This document shows, one piece after another, positions 51,870 to 61,593 of a stretch of 64,000 nt of DNA; positions within the stretch are counted from its first letter, which is position 1; each line of letters starts with the position of its first letter. Both the position numbers and the translations under genes were made by a program. The notes beneath the pieces are model-generated. The model saw only the letters and a list, made by a program, of their open reading frames with translations. It searched no databases and was not told the origin of the DNA. This DNA is from Halalkalibacillus sediminis (GTDB lineage: Bacteria > Bacillota > Bacilli > Bacillales > Alkalibacillaceae): NCBI RefSeq assembly GCF_002844535.1, contig NZ_PJNH01000002.1, forward strand, positions 310,001 through 374,000, in the 5' to 3' direction.

Positions 51870-53060
51870 TTGCCAGTATCTGATGTACAAAATGATTTAT
51901 TGCAAGAAGCTCAGAAAATGCAACAGAAATTGACCGAGTGGCGTAGAGATTTTCACCAGCATCCAGAACTCGGATTTGAAGAAGAGCGCACATCGAATAT
52001 TGTCGCGGATTACTTAGAAACTTTGGGACTCGATGTACAAAGAAATGTGGCAGGTACCGGAGTGATCGCCCTTTTGAAAGGTGAAGCGGAAGGGAAGACA
52101 GTGGGGCTTCGTGCTGATATGGATGCCTTACCGATCCACGATCAAAAAGATTCACTGTATCGTTCGACTGTTGATGGAAAAATGCATGCTTGTGGGCATG
52201 ATGCACATACGACAATCCTAATGGGCGCTGCTACTATTCTTTCCAAAAAAGGTGTCAAAAAAGGAAATGTGAAGTTCATTTTCCAACCTGCTGAGGAGGG
52301 TAGAGGCGGCGCTGAAGCAATGATTAATGCAGGGTGCTTAGAGAACCCGAAAGTCGATGTCATGTCGGGTCTTCACGTCAATACAGGTATTGACACAGGC
52401 AACATTACTGTTACGACAGAACGTGTAGGCTGTGGTTCCGCTGACTTTTTCACATTAGAAGTTAAAGGAAGTGGTGGACATGCAGCACACCCTCATCAAA
52501 CCATCGATTCTGTTGCTGTAACTGGAGAAGTCATTACCGCTTTGCAACAAATTGTTAGTAGACAGGTTGCTCCAGTTGATTCAGCTGTGCTAACCATCGG
52601 AACGATTGAGGGCGGTTCAGCAAGTAATGTCATCGCACCATCTGTAAAGATGACAGGAACCGTTCGGACATTGAATCCAGAAGTAAGAGAAATGATTCCA
52701 AAGAAAATGGAACAAGTGGTGAAAGGTGTCACTGACGCGTTTGGTGGATCTTACGAGTTGGACTACGAATACAAGTTTCCATCCATTTTGAATGATTTGG
52801 AATTAAGAAGTGTCGTAGAAGAAACTGCAGATCAGGTTCTTGGTGAAGGACATTGTTCTCAAGAGAAACCAAGTCTTGGCGGGGAAGATTTTGCATTCTA
52901 CACCGAAAAAGTTCCTTCAATCTTTTTCAGGTTGGGTGTAGGGAATGATCAGATGGTTCGCTTCCCAGGACATCATCCACAGTTTGATATTGATGAAAAT
53001 GCGATGCCATATGGCTCCGCAATGCTTTCACAATTCGCATTAAATTACTTGGATCAATAA
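51870..53060 (+). CDS. M20D amidohydrolase (N-acyl amino acid hydrolase type)
   Basis: The 396-residue M20D enzyme has DFHQHPELGFEE, RADMDALPI, the metal cysteine and histidines in ACGHDAHT, PAEEGRGG and GGEDFAFY. The family removes acyl groups from amino acids or indole-acetyl conjugates. The start is TTG 51870, with AGGAGGTG eight bases upstream. It is followed after 51 bases by the Dpp binding protein, so substrate uptake and hydrolysis are co-expressed. A second member of the same subfamily lies at 59071. Confidence 0.9.
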   Translation: MPVSDVQNDLLQEAQKMQQKLTEWRRDFHQHPELGFEEERTSNIVADYLETLGLDVQRNVAGTGVIALLKGEAEGKTVGLRADMDALPIHDQKDSLYRSTVDGKMHACGHDAHTTILMGAATILSKKGVKKGNVKFIFQPAEEGRGGAEAMINAGCLENPKVDVMSGLHVNTGIDTGNITVTTERVGCGSADFFTLEVKGSGGHAAHPHQTIDSVAVTGEVITALQQIVSRQVAPVDSAVLTIGTIEGGSASNVIAPSVKMTGTVRTLNPEVREMIPKKMEQVVKGVTDAFGGSYELDYEYKFPSILNDLELRSVVEETADQVLGEGHCSQEKPSLGGEDFAFYTEKVPSIFFRLGVGNDQMVRFPGHHPQFDIDENAMPYGSAMLSQFALNYLDQ

Positions 53061-53111
53061 CTAACTTTAACAACGTCTTTATTATAAAAATTTTTAGAGG
53101 AGGAATTACCA

Positions 53112-54722
53112 TTGAAGTTTAGACTTAGTCTATTGTTATTTGCTTTTATCGTATTGCTTTTAGCGGCATGTAACCCAGATAGTTCAGAAATGGACAATGG
53201 GGAAGGCGGCACAGACAGTGAAGGAGAAAGTGGTGAAGAAAGTAGTGAGGAGGGTGGAGAAGAAGCCTCCGGCGAAGAGACCGGTGATGATGAATTAGTA
53301 ATTGCTACAGGTGCTGATATGGTCACATTTGATATTCATGATCACAACAACACTTCAACAGAAGCGATTCATGTCAATATGTTCAACTATCTCGTGAAAA
53401 CAGATGGTGAAGGTGGCTTCGTCCCTGACTTAGCAACTGAGTGGGAAAACGTAGATGACACTACATGGAACTTCACCCTTCGTGATGATGTAAAGTTCCA
53501 CAATGGTGAAGATTTTACTGCAGAAGATGTGAAATACACACTAGAACGGGTAGCAAATGATGATTCTTTACTAGAACATGGAAACTACAACCAAATTTCA
53601 GAAGTAAATGTTTTAGGCGATTATGAAGTTGAGATTGTCACAGAGAGTCCAGAACCAGCGATGTTGAACCGTCTATCTCGTCTTGGTTCTGGTATGCTTC
53701 CATCTCAATACATCGAAGAAAACGGATTTGATCATTTCTTAGAAGAACCGGTTGGGACTGGCCCATACCAGTATGTTGAATGGGTAAGAGATGACCGAGT
53801 TGTGTTGGAGCCGGCTGAAAATTATTTTGGTGAAGAAGCTCAATACAGTCAGTTAACTTTCCGTGCAATTCCTGAAGATTCAACTCGTGTATCTGAATTG
53901 ATTACAGGTGGTGTGGATATTGCGACAAACATCCCACCGAACGACTGGGAAAGAATTGAAGAGGAAGAAGGACTTAAACTAGGTCAAAGCCCTACCCAAC
54001 GTGTCATGATGTTGATTATGCGTACGGGTGAAGGTGAAGTTACAAGTGACCAGAAAGTTAGAGAAGCTATTGATCTTGCGATTGATAACGAAGCTATTGT
54101 AGAAAGCCTTTATGAAGGAGCTGCTACACCGACTCGTACTCGTGTGACTCCTGGTAACACTGGCGCAAACAAAGATTTATATGACACTAGTGTATATGAT
54201 CCTGAAAAAGCAAAGGAATTACTTGCTGAAGCAGGTTATGAAGATGGAGTAGAAATCAACTTCGCCGCACCAAGTGGTCGTTACTTGAAAGACCGCGAGA
54301 GTGCTGAGTTGATTCAAGCAATGTTATCAGAAGTCGGAATTACAGCTAATCTGGAATTCAAAGAGTGGAGTTCTTTCGTAGAAAACTACACTAGTAAAAC
54401 CTTTGATGAAATGTTCATGATTGGATATGGAAATTCTATGTTTGATGCAGCATTAGCATTAGACCGTTTGACTCAGGATCAAAATGAAGGTGAAACAGAC
54501 TACATGAACGAAGAGGTCGAGGAATTATTAAACGAGGCTGAGTCAAATATGGATCCAGAAGAACGTGTAGAACAATATCAACGTGTTCAAGAAATCATTG
54601 CTGAAGAAAGACCACAAATCTACTTATACCAGTTGGATGCTGTTGTCGGTATGCAAAGCAATGTAGATTTCGAACCACGCCTTGATGAGATGATCTATGT
54701 AAAAGATATAACGAAAGAATAG
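53112..54722 (+). CDS. dppA: Peptide ABC transporter binding lipoprotein (family 5)
   Basis: The 536-residue lipoprotein has lipobox LAAC, a very acidic Gly/Glu/Ser linker (about residues 24-57), then a family 5 solute-binding fold: LATEWENVDDTTWNFTLRD and KFHNGEDFTAEDVKYTLER. It binds a peptide or similar amide outside the cell. The start is TTG 53112 after AGGAGGAATTACC. It is followed by a hairpin and a repeat element before the permease genes. Confidence 0.92.
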   Translation: MKFRLSLLLFAFIVLLLAACNPDSSEMDNGEGGTDSEGESGEESSEEGGEEASGEETGDDELVIATGADMVTFDIHDHNNTSTEAIHVNMFNYLVKTDGEGGFVPDLATEWENVDDTTWNFTLRDDVKFHNGEDFTAEDVKYTLERVANDDSLLEHGNYNQISEVNVLGDYEVEIVTESPEPAMLNRLSRLGSGMLPSQYIEENGFDHFLEEPVGTGPYQYVEWVRDDRVVLEPAENYFGEEAQYSQLTFRAIPEDSTRVSELITGGVDIATNIPPNDWERIEEEEGLKLGQSPTQRVMMLIMRTGEGEVTSDQKVREAIDLAIDNEAIVESLYEGAATPTRTRVTPGNTGANKDLYDTSVYDPEKAKELLAEAGYEDGVEINFAAPSGRYLKDRESAELIQAMLSEVGITANLEFKEWSSFVENYTSKTFDEMFMIGYGNSMFDAALALDRLTQDQNEGETDYMNEEVEELLNEAESNMDPEERVEQYQRVQEIIAEERPQIYLYQLDAVVGMQSNVDFEPRLDEMIYVKDITKE

Positions 54723-54779
54723 ACTATTAATTTTATAAGTCACAAATTTCAAAGCAACAAGGAATAGGCAATGATAAAT

Positions 54780-54815
54780 AAGCTGTCTGTAATTCTTGAT
54801 TGTTACAGGCAGCTT
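54780..54815 (+). other. Stem-loop after the Dpp binding protein gene
   Basis: AAGCTGTCTGTAA pairs with TTACAGGCAGCTT (13 bp, one wobble) with no U-run afterwards. It is the third binding-protein gene in the window followed by a hairpin. Confidence 0.65.
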
Positions 54816-54844
54816 AAATCATAAGATAAAGAAGTAAAAAGTTT

Positions 54845-55090
54845 GGATCATTGTCTAGCGAAAGCGCCCATCAACTAGTCAATTTCGAAGAGTACCAGTC
54901 AATAAGTCAACATCCGTTCGCTTGCTCACGGTGTTTCCTTTATTTCACTTTAAGGTTTATTTCTTTAAGGTATAAAGTATGTGAAAAACAAGGCTTTCGC
55001 CATTAGACCTTGGCGACAAGCCAAGTTTTTCTCACTGTTACTATTCTCCAATTGATACGTTGATAAACAGGCGCTTCCGCTTTTCTTATT
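54845..55090 (+). repeat. Bacillaceae-type intergenic repeat element with terminal inverted repeats
   Basis: AGCGAAAGCGCC at 54857-54868 and GGCGCTTCCGCT at 55070-55081 form terminal inverted repeats matching at 11 of 12 positions. Between them lie ATAAGTCAACATCCGTTCGC and copy 2 of the stem-loop also found at 38305 (here 54980-55035). It looks like a small non-coding mobile or repeat element inserted between dppA and dppB. I recall similar repeats from Bacillus genomes. No ORF is inside; this explains the 405-bp gap 54723-55127. Confidence 0.7.
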
Positions 55091-55127
55091 CAATCTATCA
55101 AAATGAAGTCCAAGGAGGTATGGGAAT

Positions 55128-56045
55128 ATGAGGTTTTTACTCTACAGCATACTGAAAATTATTCCTGTCTTATTTATCATTACATTCATCGTATTCTTCT
55201 TAGTACGTCTAACAGGGGATCCTGTTGCCCTCATGCTTCCAGAAACAGCTACAGACCAGCAGCGAGAAGACCTACGGAATTCGATGGGATTGAATGATCC
55301 AGTATACATACAGTATTTCACTTATATGGCTGACGTAGTGCGAGGAGACTTTGGTGATTCATTCAGATACAATCAACCAGCAATAGATATTGTGCTGGAG
55401 CGTTTACCAGCAAGTTTCACCCTTGCCATTTCTTCTATGGTAGTTGCGACTTTGATTGCAATTCCTGCAGGTATTTATTCTGCGATCAAAAGAAATACAG
55501 TCATTGACGTTTTTATTACAGGTGGTTCGGTTTTAGGAAAGGCGATGCCTAACTTTTGGCTTGGTATCATGTTGATTCTATTGTTCGCTGTTCAGGTCAG
55601 GATCTTTCCGGTATCCGGTTCGGGGACGTTGATGCACTTAGTGTTGCCTTCAATAACCCTAGGGACGGCAATTGCAGCTGAAATGACCCGATTGATTCGT
55701 TCGAGTATGTTAGAGGTTCTGAACATGGAATATATCCGAACGGCACGAAGTAAAGGTCTTAGAGAAATGTTTGTCGTCAACAAGCATGCCCTGAGGAATG
55801 CGTTGATTCCCGTCGTTACGATCATGGCCCTTCAGACAGCTACTTTAATCGGTGGAACATTGATTACTGAAACGGTCTTCTCTTGGCCGGGAATGGGTCA
55901 GCTTTTAGTACAAGCGGTCAACACGAGAGACATGGCAGTTGTTCAAGCGGCTACATTTATCATAGCGATTTTAGTTATTTTAAGTAATCTACTAGCGGAT
56001 CTGACCTATCGTTATCTGGATCCTAGGATTAAATATGATGACTAA
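55128..56045 (+). CDS. dppB: Peptide ABC transporter permease, DppB type
   Basis: The 305-residue permease has six helices. The N-terminal helix IIPVLFIITFIVFFLVRL is followed by an extracellular region with DPVALMLP, and the EAA loop is near residues 200-220 (EYIRTARSKGLREMFV). AAGGAGG precedes ATG 55128. It forms the channel with DppC, encoded 15 bp downstream. Confidence 0.93.
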   Translation: MRFLLYSILKIIPVLFIITFIVFFLVRLTGDPVALMLPETATDQQREDLRNSMGLNDPVYIQYFTYMADVVRGDFGDSFRYNQPAIDIVLERLPASFTLAISSMVVATLIAIPAGIYSAIKRNTVIDVFITGGSVLGKAMPNFWLGIMLILLFAVQVRIFPVSGSGTLMHLVLPSITLGTAIAAEMTRLIRSSMLEVLNMEYIRTARSKGLREMFVVNKHALRNALIPVVTIMALQTATLIGGTLITETVFSWPGMGQLLVQAVNTRDMAVVQAATFIIAILVILSNLLADLTYRYLDPRIKYDD

Positions 56046-56060
56046 TGGAGGTGGCGTCAA

Positions 56061-56975
56061 ATGAGTACAAATACACAGCAACCCGACCAAGCTTTGGATA
56101 AGCAAGCTCTAGAGCGACGTCCATCCAATGCAGCTAGGTGGGTGAAACTACTATTAAAAAGCAAAACGGGCATGGTAGGTCTGACTATAGTTACATTAGT
56201 GGTTCTCATGTCTATATTCGCTGATTTTCTTGCCCCATATGACCATAGCCAAACACATATATCTAATCGATTGCTGCCTCCGTTCTGGATGGAAGGTGGA
56301 ACTACAGAATTTCTATTAGGTACAGATAACTTAGGAAGAGATATTTTAAGTAGAATCATTATCGGTTCAAGAGTTTCTCTTTTAGTCGGAATATGTTCGG
56401 TCATCGTTGCTGGTACGATCGGTTTATGCTTGGGACTTCTATCTGGATATTACGGAAAAGCATTAGATCAAATCATCATGCGATTGGTTGACTCATTCCT
56501 GGCTATTCCTAATATTCTTTTCATGCTGATCATTCTTGCGGTAATCGGACCAAGTTTAACCTCAATTATTATCGTATTGGGTGTGACAACTTGGGTAGTT
56601 TATGCTCGGATGGTGCGTGGGGAGACGTTGAGTATCAAGGAACGTGACTATCTTAAGTCTGCTCGAGCAATTGGTGCGAATGACTTCCGGATCATTACGA
56701 AATATATTTTGCCGAATGTCATTTCTTCATTTATTGTCATTGCGACGTTGAATGTAGCAACGACTATCATCTTGGAGTCTTCCTTAAGTTTCTTAGGGCT
56801 AGGAATCCAGTCACCTGATGTTTCATGGGGTCTGATGCTGAGTGATGGACGTGAGTATTTAGCGACGAGTTGGTGGGTAGCTACATTCCCTGGTATTGCA
56901 ATCACAGTTACGGTACTAGGAATTATTTTTCTAGGAGATTGGTTACGTGATGTACTTGATCCTAAAACGAAATAA
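56061..56975 (+). CDS. dppC: Peptide ABC transporter permease, DppC type
   Basis: The 304-residue permease has the DppC-specific N-terminal extension, first helix GMVGLTIVTLVVLMSIFADFL and the motif LLGTDNLGRDILSRIIIGSR, then EAA loop KERDYLKSARAIGANDFRII. GGAGGTGG precedes ATG 56061. With DppB it forms the membrane pore. Confidence 0.93.
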   Translation: MSTNTQQPDQALDKQALERRPSNAARWVKLLLKSKTGMVGLTIVTLVVLMSIFADFLAPYDHSQTHISNRLLPPFWMEGGTTEFLLGTDNLGRDILSRIIIGSRVSLLVGICSVIVAGTIGLCLGLLSGYYGKALDQIIMRLVDSFLAIPNILFMLIILAVIGPSLTSIIIVLGVTTWVVYARMVRGETLSIKERDYLKSARAIGANDFRIITKYILPNVISSFIVIATLNVATTIILESSLSFLGLGIQSPDVSWGLMLSDGREYLATSWWVATFPGIAITVTVLGIIFLGDWLRDVLDPKTK

Positions 56976-57005
56976 CTTGATCGGATTAGAAAGTGAGGGA
57001 GAGAA

Positions 57006-58013
57006 ATGACGGAACCTTTATTGGAAATAAAAGATTTACAAGTGCGCTTCAAATCAGATGAAGGAAGCGTTACTCCTGTAAACGGCGTATCTTTCAACGT
57101 AAAAGAAGGTGAAACAGTTGCGGTGGTTGGCGAGTCAGGTTGCGGAAAAAGTTTGACCTCGCTATCGATCTTAGGTTTGATTCCACCACCTGGCGAAATA
57201 AGTGATGGCTCGATCCATTTTCAAGGAAAGGATCTAGCTTCTTTAAATAAAAAACAAATGAGGAAGCTTCGAGGAAACGAAATATCGATGATTTTCCAGG
57301 AGCCTATGACTTCCTTGAATCCCGTATTCACTATCGGCAATCAAATGCTTGAGGTCATTAAATTACATCAGAATTTAGAAAAGAAACAGGCTACTAAGAA
57401 AGCGGTAGAGATGTTGGATTTAGTAGGAATCCCTGATCCTGAAAAAGTGATTAAAAGATTCCCGCACCAATTATCCGGTGGGATGCGGCAAAGGGTGATG
57501 ATCGCCATTGCACTTTCTTGTAATCCGAAGTTATTAATAGCAGATGAACCGACGACTGCTTTAGATGTTACGATTCAAGCCCAAATTTTGAACTTGATGA
57601 AGAACTTGAAGGATAAATTCAATACCGGAGTCGTTTTAATCACGCATGATCTCGGGGTTGTGGCGGAAGTCGCAGATAGAGTAGTCGTCATGTATGGCGG
57701 AGAAGTTGTTGAAGAAGCAACTGTACATGAACTTTTCGAAGACCCTGTGCATCCTTATACTCGAGGGTTACTATCATCAGTACCGAAGATGACGGGTGCG
57801 GTTGAAGAATTAGGAGCGATCAAAGGATCGGTACCAAATCCTTCTTCCATGCCGAAAGGTTGTAAATTCCACCCCCGATGTCCACTGGCTACTGATTTAT
57901 GTGTGGAAGAACACCCGAAACTAGAAGAAACAACGCCGAACCACTTTAAACGCTGTTTTCATACGGAAGGGGGAGTGAAAGATGACCAGCACGAAAGAGA
58001 AACCGTCCAATAG
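57006..58013 (+). CDS. dppD: Peptide ABC transporter ATPase, DppD type
   Basis: The 335-residue ATPase has Walker [13 protein letters not shown] near residue 38, the Q-loop in [12 protein letters not shown], signature [12 protein letters not shown], Walker [13 protein letters not shown] and H-loop LITHDLGVV. The oligopeptide C-terminal cysteine motif ([15 protein letters not shown]) is complete. GAGGGAGA precedes ATG 57006. It overlaps dppF by 32 bases. Confidence 0.94.
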   Translation: MTEPLLEIKDLQVRFKSDEGSVTPVNGVSFNVKEGETVAVVGESGCGKSLTSLSILGLIPPPGEISDGSIHFQGKDLASLNKKQMRKLRGNEISMIFQEPMTSLNPVFTIGNQMLEVIKLHQNLEKKQATKKAVEMLDLVGIPDPEKVIKRFPHQLSGGMRQRVMIAIALSCNPKLLIADEPTTALDVTIQAQILNLMKNLKDKFNTGVVLITHDLGVVAEVADRVVVMYGGEVVEEATVHELFEDPVHPYTRGLLSSVPKMTGAVEELGAIKGSVPNPSSMPKGCKFHPRCPLATDLCVEEHPKLEETTPNHFKRCFHTEGGVKDDQHERETVQ

Positions 58014-58992
58014 TTCTGTATTGATGGAAGTTAAAGGGTTGAAAAAGCACTTTGAGATTAAAAAAGGTTATTTTAAAAAAGAAATTTCTACTGTTCGCGC
58101 GGTAGATGGAGTAGATGTGAAAATCTATGAAGGTGAAACTCTAGGAATCGTCGGGGAATCAGGGTGTGGTAAATCAACGACCGGTGAAATGCTGTTAGGA
58201 TTACTTAAACCTTCTGATGGCTCTGTCGAATTCATGGGCAAGGACTTGACGAAAATGAATAAAAAAGAGCTGCGGGAGATGCGTAAAGACATCCAAGTCA
58301 TTTTCCAGGATCCCTTTGCTTCCTTGAATCCACGTATGACAGTTGAAGAACTCGTGGGGGAGCCGTTGCGAATTCACACGTCAAAGTCTAGAATGGAAAT
58401 TAGAGAAGAAGTTATCGAATTATTGGAAATTGTGGGACTTAATCGCGAACAATTGAAAAGATACCCACATGAATTCAGTGGAGGTCAGCGCCAGCGTATC
58501 GGAATCGCAAGAGCGTTAGCGCTGAAACCGAAGATGATCATATGCGATGAACCTGTTTCGGCATTAGATGTGTCGATTCAAGCTCAAATATTGAATCTAT
58601 TGAAGAAATTACAAAGAGACTTCAATTTAACACTCGTGTTCATTGCTCACGGTTTACCAGCGATTCGGAATATCAGTGATCGAATTGCTGTGATGTATCT
58701 AGGTAAAGTGGTGGAGATCACAGATCGTGACAAATTATTTGAAGAGCCACTGCATCCTTATACGGAAGCATTATTGAACTCGATTCCTGTAGAAAATCCA
58801 AGTTTACGAAAAACATATGAACCATTGAAAGGTGATTTACCTAATCCATCGAACCCTCCTAGTGGCTGCTCTTTCCATACGAGATGCCCGTATGCACAAG
58901 AACATTGTAAAGAGATCGAGCCACAACTGGAAGAACATAAAAAAGACCATCTAGCTGCTTGCCACTACCCCCTTATAGAAAAGGCGCAGTAA
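57982..58992 (+). CDS. dppF: Peptide ABC transporter ATPase, DppF type
   Basis: The 336-residue second ATPase has Walker [15 protein letters not shown], signature FSGGQRQRIGIA, Walker B MIICDEPVSALD and H-loop FIAHGLPAIRNI; the residue after the histidine is glycine rather than the usual aspartate. The C-terminal CSFHTRCPYAQEHC motif is intact. It overlaps dppD by 32 bases with GGGGGAG as ribosome site. The DppD/DppF pair powers the importer. Confidence 0.93.
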   Translation: MTSTKEKPSNSSVLMEVKGLKKHFEIKKGYFKKEISTVRAVDGVDVKIYEGETLGIVGESGCGKSTTGEMLLGLLKPSDGSVEFMGKDLTKMNKKELREMRKDIQVIFQDPFASLNPRMTVEELVGEPLRIHTSKSRMEIREEVIELLEIVGLNREQLKRYPHEFSGGQRQRIGIARALALKPKMIICDEPVSALDVSIQAQILNLLKKLQRDFNLTLVFIAHGLPAIRNISDRIAVMYLGKVVEITDRDKLFEEPLHPYTEALLNSIPVENPSLRKTYEPLKGDLPNPSNPPSGCSFHTRCPYAQEHCKEIEPQLEEHKKDHLAACHYPLIEKAQ

Positions 58993-59000
58993 GAAGGTTG

Positions 59001-59034
59001 ATCAAAGGCATCTCTGTTAAGGGGTGCCTTTGAT
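59001..59034 (+). other. Stem-loop after dppF
   Basis: ATCAAAGGCA and TGCCTTTGAT form a perfect 10-bp stem around a 14-base loop, without a U-run. It may mark an RNA processing point between the transporter and hydrolase genes. Confidence 0.55.
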
Positions 59035-59070
59035 TCTGTAAGTACATAATAATTAACAGGAGGTAGCATT

Positions 59071-60261
59071 TTGTCCATTCCTACTAAAGATATTTCTGAA
59101 AGTCTATTAAATGAAGTGATCCAATTAAGAAGAACATTGCATCAGAATCCTGAATTGAGTGAACAAGAATATGAAACTTCTAAAAGGATTCAAGAGTACT
59201 TGAAATCTTACGGGATCCCTTTTAAATCTGGGTTCGGCGAAACTGGAGTCCTTGGGGTCATTGAAGGCGAAAAACCAGGAGGAGTCGTGTGCTTGAGGGC
59301 AGATATCGACGCCTTGCCAATTCAGGAGAAGACTGACCTGGAGTTCAAGTCCGTAGTCGAGAATCAGATGCATGCTTGTGGACATGACGCACATACCGCG
59401 ATGTTGGTGGGTGTTGGAAAAATGCTTCACGATATGAAAGCTGAAATAGAAGGAACTGTTTTGCTTTTATTTCAACCTGCTGAAGAAAATGCACCTTTTG
59501 GTGGTGCACAACAAATGATAGATGATGGCGTGTTTGACGAAGTTGAACCCGATGTAATGGTCGCTCAGCATGTCTGGCCGGATTTACCCGTTGGCAAATT
59601 CGGGGTTGTGCCAGGGGCAATTATGGGCAATTCCGATCGATTCACGATAAAAGTTAAAGGGTCAGGTGGGCATGCTTCCATGCCACATCAGACCGTGGAT
59701 GCTATTATTGTTGCCACGCATATCATACAGGCCCTGCAAACGATCATCAGTCGTAACGTCGACCCAGCTTCTCCATCAGTAATCACAGTAGGCAAAATGG
59801 AAAGTGGTTACCGTTACAATGTGATTGCGGATGAAGCGACACTAGAAGGAACCGTACGATCTTCGTCAGATGAAACAAAACAACTGTTGAAGCGGAAATT
59901 TTTTGAAACGGTAGAGGGAGTGGCGAAGACAATGGGTGCGACCGTTGAGATAGATTATATGGACGGGTATCCTGCCACGATCAATACACCTGAATGGGCT
60001 GAGCAAGTGAAAGTATCTGCTAGAAATAAATACGGGGAAGGTAGTGTACCTAACGTGAACCCTAGTTTAGGTGGAGAGGATTTCGGGAGATTCTTGCAAA
60101 AGTATCCTGGAGTTTATTACTGGTTAGGTGTCAGAGTCGGAAAAAATCAAAAACCTCTTCATGATCCGGGCTTTAAAATGGATGAGGATGCGATGGAGTA
60201 CGGAGTTAACTTTATGGTGCAAGCCACAGTAGACATATTAGAACAAATCAATCATAAATGA
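59071..60261 (+). CDS. M20D amidohydrolase
   Basis: The 396-residue M20D enzyme has LHQNPELSEQEYET, RADIDALPI, ACGHDAHTAM, QPAEENAPFGG and GGEDFGRFL. The motifs are those of hippurate and N-acyl amino acid hydrolases. It is a different subtype from the product of the gene at 51870, as seen in the middle insert (QPAEENA against PAEEGRGG). The start is TTG 59071 with AGGAGGT eight bases upstream. It is directly followed by another M20 gene. Confidence 0.9.
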   Translation: MSIPTKDISESLLNEVIQLRRTLHQNPELSEQEYETSKRIQEYLKSYGIPFKSGFGETGVLGVIEGEKPGGVVCLRADIDALPIQEKTDLEFKSVVENQMHACGHDAHTAMLVGVGKMLHDMKAEIEGTVLLLFQPAEENAPFGGAQQMIDDGVFDEVEPDVMVAQHVWPDLPVGKFGVVPGAIMGNSDRFTIKVKGSGGHASMPHQTVDAIIVATHIIQALQTIISRNVDPASPSVITVGKMESGYRYNVIADEATLEGTVRSSSDETKQLLKRKFFETVEGVAKTMGATVEIDYMDGYPATINTPEWAEQVKVSARNKYGEGSVPNVNPSLGGEDFGRFLQKYPGVYYWLGVRVGKNQKPLHDPGFKMDEDAMEYGVNFMVQATVDILEQINHK

Positions 60262-60273
60262 AGGTGATCGTAG

Positions 60274-61593
60274 ATGAGTTCAAAGATTGCAAGATTTATA
60301 GATGATAATGAAGAAAAGTTGGTGCAACAACGTCGTCTTTTCCATCAACACCCTGAAGTAGGATTCACTGAATATATAACGACTTATGAAATCTATCATT
60401 TTTTGAGGGGGATGGATTGTGATTTGGCGATTGGAAAATCTGTTCTTTCGTCAGACGAGCGTATGGGAGTCCCAGCATCTGATCTATTAGAATTGAGCGA
60501 GCAGCGGGCAAAAGCGTATGGCGTTCCAGAAGAGTTTTTGGAAAAAATAAAAGGTGGCCACACCGGGGCTGTCGCAACATTTGATACAGGCCGAAAAGGT
60601 TCACACATCGCGTTGCGTTTTGATATTGATGCCTTACCTGTGAAAGAAGCGGGTAGTTCTGGACATATACCGAAAAACGAAGGATTTAACTCGTGTCATA
60701 ATGGTGAGATGCATGCGTGTGCTCATGATGGTCATGCTTCGATTGGGCTTATGGTCGCCAAATTTTTGAATGAGAATATGGATGATTTGAGTGGGAAATT
60801 CACTTTAATCTTTCAACCAGCTGAAGAAGGAGGCAGAGGCGCTGAGCCGATTGTTTCGAATGGTTGGCTAGACAATGTCGATTATTTTTTCAGTGGACAT
60901 ATTGGGGTAGAAGATTTACCTGTTGGAAAAGTATCGGCTACCACTGCTGGATTTTTAGCAAGTTCAAAGGTTGATGCTTATTTTATAGGAAAAGCAGCCC
61001 ATGCAGGACTTGAACCCAATGCAGGGAAGAACGCATTGTTAGCGGCCTCTGCTTCTTCTATTCATTTAAATGGAATCGCAAGACACAAAGACGGATCGAC
61101 TCGCATTAACGTCGGGAAGATCGAAGCTGGAAGCGGACGTAACGTGATTGCGGATTCGGGGAAAATAGAATTTGAGACACGCGGAAGTACTTCAGAACTT
61201 GACGACTACATGATGTCTGAAGCTGAAAGAATCATACATTCTACTGCTGGTTTATATGGGGTTGAAAGCAGTCTGGAGACAGTTGGAAAGGCATTGAATG
61301 TCTCTTGTGATGACGATTTGATTGAAGTGGTTAGAGATTCGGTAAAAGAATCCAGCTTGATAGATGAAGTGAGGGATGTTGCCAACCTAGGAGCTTCAGA
61401 AGATGTCACTTTCATGATTGAAAAAGTACAGAAGGAGCACGGGAAAGCGACATTTATGGTTTTCCATTCGCCACTAAAGGCGGGACACCATCAATCGGAC
61501 TTTAATTTTGACGAAAAAGTCCTTTCAGTAGGGTTAGAAACTTATTTATCAGTGCTTACACATTTAAACAACAAGGAGTCTAGTTCATCATGA
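60274..61593 (+). CDS. M20D amidohydrolase, AbgA-like (p-aminobenzoyl-glutamate hydrolase type)
   Basis: The 439-residue M20D enzyme has FHQHPEVGFTEY, RFDIDALPV and the metal site MHACAHDGHA, where alanine replaces glycine between the cysteine and histidine, as in AbgA. An insert of about 60 residues between the N-terminal helices and the first metal site (SSDERMGVPASDLLELSEQ) is also typical of AbgA. p-Aminobenzoyl-glutamate or related folate fragments are likely substrates. The partner AbgB is not obvious; the 59071 product could play that part. Its stop overlaps the next start. Confidence 0.85.
   Translation: MSSKIARFIDDNEEKLVQQRRLFHQHPEVGFTEYITTYEIYHFLRGMDCDLAIGKSVLSSDERMGVPASDLLELSEQRAKAYGVPEEFLEKIKGGHTGAVATFDTGRKGSHIALRFDIDALPVKEAGSSGHIPKNEGFNSCHNGEMHACAHDGHASIGLMVAKFLNENMDDLSGKFTLIFQPAEEGGRGAEPIVSNGWLDNVDYFFSGHIGVEDLPVGKVSATTAGFLASSKVDAYFIGKAAHAGLEPNAGKNALLAASASSIHLNGIARHKDGSTRINVGKIEAGSGRNVIADSGKIEFETRGSTSELDDYMMSEAERIIHSTAGLYGVESSLETVGKALNVSCDDDLIEVVRDSVKESSLIDEVRDVANLGASEDVTFMIEKVQKEHGKATFMVFHSPLKAGHHQSDFNFDEKVLSVGLETYLSVLTHLNNKESSSS

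Noticed and set aside
51718-52215. A 165-codon reverse-strand frame inside the M20 genes
   Set aside because: It is antisense to two well-supported genes with intact catalytic motifs; composition is that of a shadow frame.
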